From an uncultured Collinsella sp. (GTDB lineage: Bacteria > Actinomycetota > Coriobacteriia > Coriobacteriales > Coriobacteriaceae), in assembly GCA_902462065.1 (NCBI GenBank), contig CABQAK010000009.1, positions 1-53,040 on the forward strand: a DNA stretch of 53,040 nt. Reading direction: 5' to 3'. Of the stretch, positions 47,812 through 53,040 are shown in pieces (positions within the stretch are counted from its first letter, which is position 1; the number at the start of each line of letters is the position of its first letter). The position numbers and the translations under genes were made by a program. The notes under the pieces are model-generated. The model was not told the origin of the DNA. It ran no database searches and saw only the letters and a list, made by a program, of their open reading frames with translations.

Positions 47812-49695
47812 ATGGGTACCCGCGAGCGACATATCGGCCACGCGGCCGCCCGATCCGCACCCGTGGCGGATCCCAGGGGCGGCAGGCTCTTCGCCATGCC
47901 GCGATTCCTTGTTGGCATAACACATCAGGTGTACCGTCACCGCGTCTTTGCTATCGCCGGCGCCATCACCGCGCTGTTCCTCATGCTTTTGGCAGTCTTG
48001 CCGGCGCTGTTCGCCTTCGATCCCAAACTTTCTAACGCCGTGCCCGCCTATAGCGAGGTGTCCGAAGAGGTCGTGGATGCGCTCGTTCATTCGAGCTCTC
48101 TGCCGCTGCTTGTCGCCGCAATTGTATTTTCGATCTGGGGCGTATCGGTCTATCTGCGCTGTTTGGACTATGTGTTGCGCCGCCGCCTTGTTGCCATCGC
48201 CACCATCTGCGCCCTGTGGATGATCGAAGTCATTCTCAAGTACAAGTCGTTCACGCCGGTCTATGCCACCGTGCTGTGGTACCTGTACTACGTGCCCATG
48301 ACGCTCATTCCGCTGCTCTACCAGTTGTGTGGTCTGCGCCTTGCGGGCCTGGAGCAACACCGCCTGGGTCGCCGCTACCGTGCTGCGCTGTGGCTTGTGG
48401 CCATCCTGCTTATCGGATTTGTGCTCACCAACGATTTTCACCAGCAGGTCTTCCACTTTGACCGTACAAGCGACACCTGGAGCAACGATTACACGTACGG
48501 CTGGGGTTATTTCGCCGTCCTCGTGTGGACAGCCTTTGACTTCGTGGCCTTTTTTATTCTGGTTGGTCGGTCCTCGTCCTTTCGCATCCAACGTTTTTCA
48601 GGCACGGCGGCGCTCGTGCTGCTGGGTGGCGCTTTCTTTGCCATCTCATATGCTCTGCGTGTGCCCTGGGCATGGAGGCTCAACTTTTCGCTCGTCTATT
48701 GCGTCCTGTGCGTGGTGGCGATGGAAATCTGTCTCGATTGCGGTGTCATTCCGTCGTATCACGACATCGCCGGCATCTTCGACACCTTGCCGCTTGACCT
48801 CAAAGTTCTAACGCGCGACCTGCAGGAAGTCTATGCCACGCCAGTGTCAAAGCCAATGCCGGAGGGCGTGCGCGAGGAGTTGCGGGTCCAGGAGCACGGC
48901 CGCGCCCATGCCTTTGCCGTGGCGTCCGATCCCGATGTAATGTACCGTGCCTTCCCACTGCTGGGCGGATCGGCCCTGCTTGCCCAAGACGTGTCGGAGC
49001 TCAACGAGCTTAACCGTGAACTGGCACATCGTCGCATGGAGCTGCAGCGTCAAAACGAGCTGCTCGCCGCCGACTACGACCTCAAGACGCATTTGGCAGA
49101 TCAAGAGGCCGAGACCTTGCTGGTCCAAGACGTGGACCAGGCGCTTGCCCGCGCGCTCGAAGGGATGTACGACCTGCTGGGCTCGCTGCCGCCGTTGACT
49201 GACGAAGCGTCTTCGCACGAGCGCTACCGCATGTTGCAACGCGCCAAGATGCTCGTCGCCTATTGCAAGCGCAAGGGGTCGCTCACGTTGGCACAGCACG
49301 GGGAGAGCGGTTTTGATCGCGATCGCATTCAGCTCATTGCCAACGAGCTCGCAAGCGACCTGCGCACCATCGATATCGATTGCGCCTCGATTATCGCCAT
49401 ACGGCGCCCGATGCACGCCAGTACGGTAAGCGCCCTGTACGACTGCGTGTATGACTTTGCGTTTTTTGCCTACACCACCGACCATCCGGCGCTTATGTAT
49501 CACTTGGGCGACCATGACCGATGCAGTGTCGAGCTGCGCGCCACGCTTTTTTCCAACGATGATGCAGATCTTTCGCAGACGCCCGCTGCGCAAGAGCTCG
49601 AAAGCGCTCTGCAAGGGCGCAGCGTGGCATACCGCCTTGAGGGCGAGCCCGGCCAGCTGCGCATGATCGTCTTGATGCCGAGGGCGGGTGAGTGA
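47812..49695 (+). CDS. 7TM sensor-like protein with degenerate histidine-kinase region
   Basis: 627 residues. About seven to eight membrane helices (about 40-310) in the HisKA_7TM style are followed by a linker, a helical region with a likely coiled coil (about 400-455, LNELNRELAHRRMELQRQNE), and a domain of about 160 residues. That last domain resembles the kinase-like part of Coriobacteriia/Firmicutes 7TM kinases (MLVAYCKRKGSLTLAQ). No phospho-acceptor H box, N box or glycine-rich ATP box is visible, so it is probably not a kinase by itself. It overlaps or abuts the true kinase gene. The start is taken at ATG 47812; there is no ribosome site, but TACACT ends nine bases before it, so the transcript may be leaderless. 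Confidence 0.75.
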   Translation: MGTRERHIGHAAARSAPVADPRGGRLFAMPRFLVGITHQVYRHRVFAIAGAITALFLMLLAVLPALFAFDPKLSNAVPAYSEVSEEVVDALVHSSSLPLLVAAIVFSIWGVSVYLRCLDYVLRRRLVAIATICALWMIEVILKYKSFTPVYATVLWYLYYVPMTLIPLLYQLCGLRLAGLEQHRLGRRYRAALWLVAILLIGFVLTNDFHQQVFHFDRTSDTWSNDYTYGWGYFAVLVWTAFDFVAFFILVGRSSSFRIQRFSGTAALVLLGGAFFAISYALRVPWAWRLNFSLVYCVLCVVAMEICLDCGVIPSYHDIAGIFDTLPLDLKVLTRDLQEVYATPVSKPMPEGVREELRVQEHGRAHAFAVASDPDVMYRAFPLLGGSALLAQDVSELNELNRELAHRRMELQRQNELLAADYDLKTHLADQEAETLLVQDVDQALARALEGMYDLLGSLPPLTDEASSHERYRMLQRAKMLVAYCKRKGSLTLAQHGESGFDRDRIQLIANELASDLRTIDIDCASIIAIRRPMHASTVSALYDCVYDFAFFAYTTDHPALMYHLGDHDRCSVELRATLFSNDDADLSQTPAAQELESALQGRSVAYRLEGEPGQLRMIVLMPRAGE

Positions 49696-49697
49696 CG

Positions 49698-51191
49698 ATG
49701 CAGATTTCGCTCATCCTTCCCCAAATCGTTGCGCTCGATGTTGTCTTTGCCCTGGCTGCGTGTCTGCAGACGATCCACGTCCCGCTCATTTCATCGCGCC
49801 GCTCGTCCTATAACCGTAAGGTGATTTGCGCCTACGAGGCGAGCCTCGTGGTTCACCTGGTGGTTTCGGCGCTTATCCTGTTCGCGTCGTCTGGCTCGTA
49901 TCTGGTGGCGCCGCTTGACGTTTGCGCCAGGGCAATGGGCGGAGTGCTGTGGCTCAATGCCGCAATCTTTGCCTATGGCGTGGTGCTTATGGTGCGCTAT
50001 CGTCGCCCCGTCATGCTGGTCGAGCTGCTGCTTGTTGTCGCCGTTACACCGCCGGTGGTTTTTGCCATGGGCTCGACGTGGACCGTTGTCCTTATCGCAG
50101 AGGGAGCGTTCTTCCTGTTCCGTTCCATCGCGGCGCTCTTGATGGACGTCCGTAACCGCCAGGAGGATATCACCGCGTTCTCGACGATCGAGACCATCAA
50201 CGTGATTCCCGTGGGCATCCTGTATCTGGACCCGAGGGGCCGTCCGCTGCTCATGAACCGCTGCATGCGCAAAAACCTGGTGGAACTTCATATGCCCACC
50301 GATCTAGGTGACATGAGCGGCACATGGAACGACCTGCGCAAACTTAGCATGCAAATGCCCGAAAGCAGTAGGAACCGTGTGCGGATTAACTTGGACCGTT
50401 TTGGTGAGGCTCGCGCGGTGATCGAGATTTCTCCCGCCGAGATTCGCCTATTTGTGCACGACGAGGTTATGGTCTCGGGCCGTCTCTTTGAGCGCATTAT
50501 CGGACTGGACGTGACGGAATACGCGCACGCCTACGACCGCTTGGCGCAAGCAAACCACCTACTTGAGCTTGCGGGCCAAGAGCTCCAGTCCCAGATTGAA
50601 GAAGTTAAAAAGGTTGCCGACAATGCGGCCTACCTACGTATGCGCGCCCGCGTTCACGATGTGATCGGGCAGCGCCTGTCCATTCTCCATCGCTATTTGG
50701 AGGAGGGGCGCCTGGACGACGAGTCGCTCGAGCAGATTGATCCGTTGCTGCGCTCAATTGCCGCCGATTTGCGCAGTGGCGGTGCCAGCGAGCCTGCAGA
50801 GCAGCTGGGTGATATCGTCCATGCTTTTGGCCTGGTGAGTGTGCAGATCGATGTTGAGGGTGCGCTGCCTGAGGACGCGCGTGTCGCCGCCGCATTTTTG
50901 CAGATTATTCGCGAGGCCTCGACCAATGCCACCAAGCATGCGCAGGCGCATCGGGTCCATGTGCGCCTGTGGCAGGAGGGGGCGGATGCTGACGGCATCG
51001 CGCACATGACGATTTCTAACGACGGGTCCCCGGCCCCCGTATCGTATCGCGAGGGAACGGGTATCCCAGGTATGAGGCATGTCGCGCAAGATCTGGGTGG
51101 CAGCCTAGAGGTCCATGCTGCCCAGCCCTTTACGCTTGCGGTGTCCATCCCGCTGAGCTCCAACGCCACGGTCCAAAGGAGAAGTTCATGA
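49698..51191 (+). CDS. Sensor histidine kinase (membrane, NarL-partner type)
   Basis: 497 residues. About five or six N-terminal helices (about 5-150), a PAS-like segment (about 165-275, VIPVGILYLDPRGRPLLMNR), then a HisKA-like helix with H320 in RARVHDVIGQRLSILHRYLEEG. The ATPase domain shows IIREASTNATKHAQA (N box) and GTGIPGMRHVAQDLGG (G box). It phosphorylates the LuxR-type regulator whose gene overlaps by four bases. The start may be ATG 49698 or GTG 49692. The upstream 7TM protein is likely its sensing partner, as the two genes are inseparable (inference). Confidence 0.88.
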   Translation: MQISLILPQIVALDVVFALAACLQTIHVPLISSRRSSYNRKVICAYEASLVVHLVVSALILFASSGSYLVAPLDVCARAMGGVLWLNAAIFAYGVVLMVRYRRPVMLVELLLVVAVTPPVVFAMGSTWTVVLIAEGAFFLFRSIAALLMDVRNRQEDITAFSTIETINVIPVGILYLDPRGRPLLMNRCMRKNLVELHMPTDLGDMSGTWNDLRKLSMQMPESSRNRVRINLDRFGEARAVIEISPAEIRLFVHDEVMVSGRLFERIIGLDVTEYAHAYDRLAQANHLLELAGQELQSQIEEVKKVADNAAYLRMRARVHDVIGQRLSILHRYLEEGRLDDESLEQIDPLLRSIAADLRSGGASEPAEQLGDIVHAFGLVSVQIDVEGALPEDARVAAAFLQIIREASTNATKHAQAHRVHVRLWQEGADADGIAHMTISNDGSPAPVSYREGTGIPGMRHVAQDLGGSLEVHAAQPFTLAVSIPLSSNATVQRRSS

Positions 51192-51808
51192 TCCGCGTCC
51201 TTATAGTCGAAGACCAGGCCATCCTGCGCGAGAGCCTGGCGCGTTCCGTTGGCGACCAGCCCGATATGACCGTTGTTTCCGCCATTGCCGATGCTTCCGA
51301 GGCCTTGGGTGTCGCGCTCAAGGAGCGCCCGGACATGATACTGATGGACGTATGCACCGAGCATGATTCCAACGGCATCGTGGCGGCGGCGCGCATCAAA
51401 GAACAACTGCCCGAGTGCCGCGTCATTATCATGACCGGCATGCCCGAGATCACCTTTGTCGATCAGGCGCGCGAGGCGGGCGTCGACAGCTTTGTGTGCA
51501 AGAACGTCGGTATCGACGAGCTTTTCGCCGTGATGCGCTCCACGTTGGCGGGTTACTGCACGTTTCCCAAGCCGCCCGAGAGCATCTTCTCGGGCACGGC
51601 GGCCCTCGACGATGTCGAGCTGTCGATCTTGCGCCTTGCCTGCGAGGGTAAAAGCCGCCGCGAGATCGCGGCCGAGCTGTTTATGAGCGAGGGCACCATC
51701 AAACGCCGCATCTCGGAGATTCTCAATAAGACCGGCTACGACAACATCATGCGCTTGGCCGTGCGCGCAGTAACGGAGGGCAGCATCGTTCCCAACATGG
51801 AGCGCTAG
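51188..51808 (+). CDS. NarL/LuxR-family response regulator
   Basis: 206 residues. The receiver domain (1-120) has E8/D9, phospho-acceptor D54 (MILMDVCTE), T80-x in IIMTGMP and K in VCKNVG. The LuxR helix-turn-helix (about 140-200) reads LDDVELSILRLACEGKSRRE and LFMSEGTIKRRISEILNKTG. AAAGGAG precedes the ATG, which overlaps the kinase stop (ATGA). It is intact, unlike the regulator at 18.1 kb. Targets unknown; the minus-strand lipoprotein gene nearby is a possibility only from position. Confidence 0.93.
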   Translation: MIRVLIVEDQAILRESLARSVGDQPDMTVVSAIADASEALGVALKERPDMILMDVCTEHDSNGIVAAARIKEQLPECRVIIMTGMPEITFVDQAREAGVDSFVCKNVGIDELFAVMRSTLAGYCTFPKPPESIFSGTAALDDVELSILRLACEGKSRREIAAELFMSEGTIKRRISEILNKTGYDNIMRLAVRAVTEGSIVPNMER

Positions 51809-51833
51809 CGCTCGTTACGCATCGGCATAAAGC

Positions 51834-51868
51834 GACGGGGCCGCAGGATCAACTCCTGCGGCCCCGTC
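51834..51868. terminator. Hairpin between convergent regulator and lipoprotein genes
   Basis: A perfect 15-bp stem GACGGGGCCGCAGGA / TCCTGCGGCCCCGTC with loop TCAAC. It lacks a T-run but is placed to serve both convergent genes. Confidence 0.7.
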
Positions 51869-51916
51869 TGGTGTGCGCGGATGTGTCCGCCAATCCGCGG
51901 CTATCGGTGTCTGCCG

Positions 51917-52759
51917 TTACGCGATGGTTGCGCTGTAGGAGGCGACGTCCTCGTAGGAATCGGTCAGGTAGGCGTCGATGCCGATGGTCGTGTTGACCAG
52001 GTCGTCAAGGCTGTCAAGCTCGCCGCTCGAGAACGTGAATTCCTCGGTGGCGCTGGTGCCGGGCATCAGGTTAGCCGAGAACCAGGGTTCCTTCATAGTG
52101 CCGTTGACGTTGGTCTTGCCGGAAGGAGCGTAGAAGGTCAGGTCCTTGTCGCTCTTGTTGGTGATGTTGACGACAAAGCCGATGTCGCCCCAGTCGTCCT
52201 TGAATTTCTCGGTGATGGTGATGGTGCACAGATCGTCATCGGCGACGGTGACGGCGGGGGAGATTTCGACACTCTGGACATCGTCGTCTTCGACGGCCTC
52301 ATCGATCTCCTCTTCCTTCTCGGCGTTCTCGCGATCTTTCTTCACCGTACCGGACAGATCCTTGTCGGACTTGGTGAAGATGAGCTTGTCGCCGTCCACC
52401 TCAAGGACGAGCTTGTCGTCCTTGAGCTTCAGGTCGTGCGACTCATCTTCGGCGGTGATCGTTACGGTGGTGGCGTCCTTGGCTTCCCATTTCAGGTCGG
52501 CGACCTCAAGGAACATATCGAGGACGCCTGTGCCGTCCTCGTCGAGGATCAGGACGCAGTTGAGGCCCCACTCCTTGAGCATATCCATGTACTCATCGGT
52601 CAGCTCTTCGCCATCCAAGGTTCCACCCGAGTACTGCCAGCTGCCGACGAAGTTGGCCTTGGGGTCTTTGCCGCCGCCGCTGCAGCCCGTCAGGGCAAAG
52701 GCGAGCGCCAGGACGCATGTCAGAAATGCGAGCACGGACTTTTTGAACGTTGTCTTCAT
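51917..52759 (-). CDS. Secreted lipoprotein of unknown function
   Basis: 280 residues. A lipoprotein signal peptide, KKSVLAFLTCVLALAFALTGC, ends in the lipobox LTGC (Cys at about 26). The mature protein has a first beta-rich domain (about 35-130, FVGSWQYSGGTLDGEEL, typical of DUF5067/lipocalin-like secreted domains), a very acidic linker (EEEIDEAVEDDD, about 150-165) and a second beta-sandwich-like domain (about 168-280, GDIGFVVNITNKSDKDLTFYAPSG). GGAGG lies five bases before ATG 52759; the longer open frame to 52912 is not used. No function is claimed. Confidence 0.82.
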   Translation of the reverse strand: MKTTFKKSVLAFLTCVLALAFALTGCSGGGKDPKANFVGSWQYSGGTLDGEELTDEYMDMLKEWGLNCVLILDEDGTGVLDMFLEVADLKWEAKDATTVTITAEDESHDLKLKDDKLVLEVDGDKLIFTKSDKDLSGTVKKDRENAEKEEEIDEAVEDDDVQSVEISPAVTVADDDLCTITITEKFKDDWGDIGFVVNITNKSDKDLTFYAPSGKTNVNGTMKEPWFSANLMPGTSATEEFTFSSGELDSLDDLVNTTIGIDAYLTDSYEDVASYSATIA

Positions 52760-52839
52760 GGTGTCCTCCTTTATCGAACGAAACCCATAGAAACAAATGC
52801 GGGGGTGGCGGATCCCCCGCCAATTACCAGATAGAGGGG

Positions 52840-53040
52840 CTAGGGCCGGGGCGTTCCGCAGTTGCTGCAGAACTTGCCGCCGTTTTCGCTGCCGCAGTTG
52901 GGGCAGAACCACTTGGCCGGTGCCGGGGCGGGTGCGGGACTACCGCACTCGGAGCAGAACTTGCCGGTGTTGGTGGCGCCGCAGCTGCAAGTCCACGTGC
53001 CGGCCGCAGGTGCGGCGGTGGGAGCCGGTGCGGGGGCGGG
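52840..53040 (-). CDS. C-terminal end of a double zinc-ribbon protein (cut by window edge)
   Basis: The last 66 codons only. The frame reads APAAGTWTCSCGATNTGKFC, then SECGSPAPAPAPAKWFCPNC, then GSENGGKFCSNCGTPRP and stop. Two CxC/CxxC...CxxC zinc ribbons are separated by Ala/Pro linkers. This arrangement ends many SPFH-domain or virion-core-like proteins in Gram-positive bacteria, but the N-terminal domain is outside the window, so the family is not certain. Confidence 0.75.
   Translation of the reverse strand, partial: PAPAPAPTAAPAAGTWTCSCGATNTGKFCSECGSPAPAPAPAKWFCPNCGSENGGKFCSNCGTPRP

Overview
The window is high-GC bacterial DNA with tightly packed genes, strong GGAGG-type ribosome binding sites and long non-coding shadow frames. 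The gene content suggests a strictly anaerobic gut actinobacterium of the Coriobacteriia, most likely Collinsella or a close relative. The clues are an Ech-type [NiFe]-hydrogenase, a BaiCD/BaiH-like Old Yellow Enzyme reductase, an LPxTG adhesin with many isopeptide modules, an SLC11 transporter with the altered metal site described for Eggerthella lenta, LuxS, and LuxR-type two-component systems. This assignment is an inference from gene content; there is no rRNA or taxonomic marker in the window.

Layout. 1-1250: type III pantothenate kinase (minus) and an initiator tRNA with its own promoter and terminator. 1300-1560: three copies of a 55-bp palindromic repeat that recurs twice at 45.9-46.0 kb. 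1.7-3.7 kb: flavin/Fe-S enoate-reductase-like enzyme. 4.2-10.5 kb: an IS150-OrfA-like double helix-turn-helix protein, then a five-gene energy-converting hydrogenase operon in the order A+B (fused), C, D, E, F. The catalytic subunit keeps all four nickel cysteines and the antiporter part keeps its key charged residues, so this looks like an H2-evolving proton pump. 10.5-18.1 kb: a 2102-residue VWA/pilin-module surface adhesin, flanked on both sides by the same set of long imperfect hairpins.

18.1-27.6 kb: a two-component system whose response regulator carries an in-frame stop between receiver and DNA-binding domains. Divergent to it are an ABC-2 exporter, a MacB/FtsX-type ABC system and a methyltransferase. 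27.6-36.2 kb: nested inverted and tandem repeats, a DUF362 ferredoxin-like protein, a membrane-anchored hydrolase, a hemolysin-III homologue, a CorC/HlyC-type protein, a free-standing cyanophycin-synthetase-N-like domain, YtxH and PRC-barrel proteins, and a polysaccharide-deacetylase-fold protein that has lost its metal ligands. 36.2-39.6 kb: a candidate structured leader, an MgtE-N/CBS membrane protein and an NRMT-like SLC11 transporter, probably one Mg2+ module.

39.7-53.0 kb: an AT-rich element with terminal inverted repeats, an OatA-like acetyltransferase (minus), ribokinase plus nucleoside hydrolase (ribose salvage), luxS, a DUF4867 protein, a GH1 (6-phospho-)beta-glucosidase, and a three-gene signalling operon (7TM sensor-like protein, histidine kinase, LuxR regulator). 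It ends with a lipoprotein and the C-terminal end of a zinc-ribbon protein cut by the window edge.

The most unusual features are the paired hairpin families around the adhesin, the fused hydrogenase membrane subunit, the Mg2+ module with its candidate switch-like leader, and the degenerate deacetylase. No CRISPR array, intact insertion sequence, prophage or rRNA was seen.
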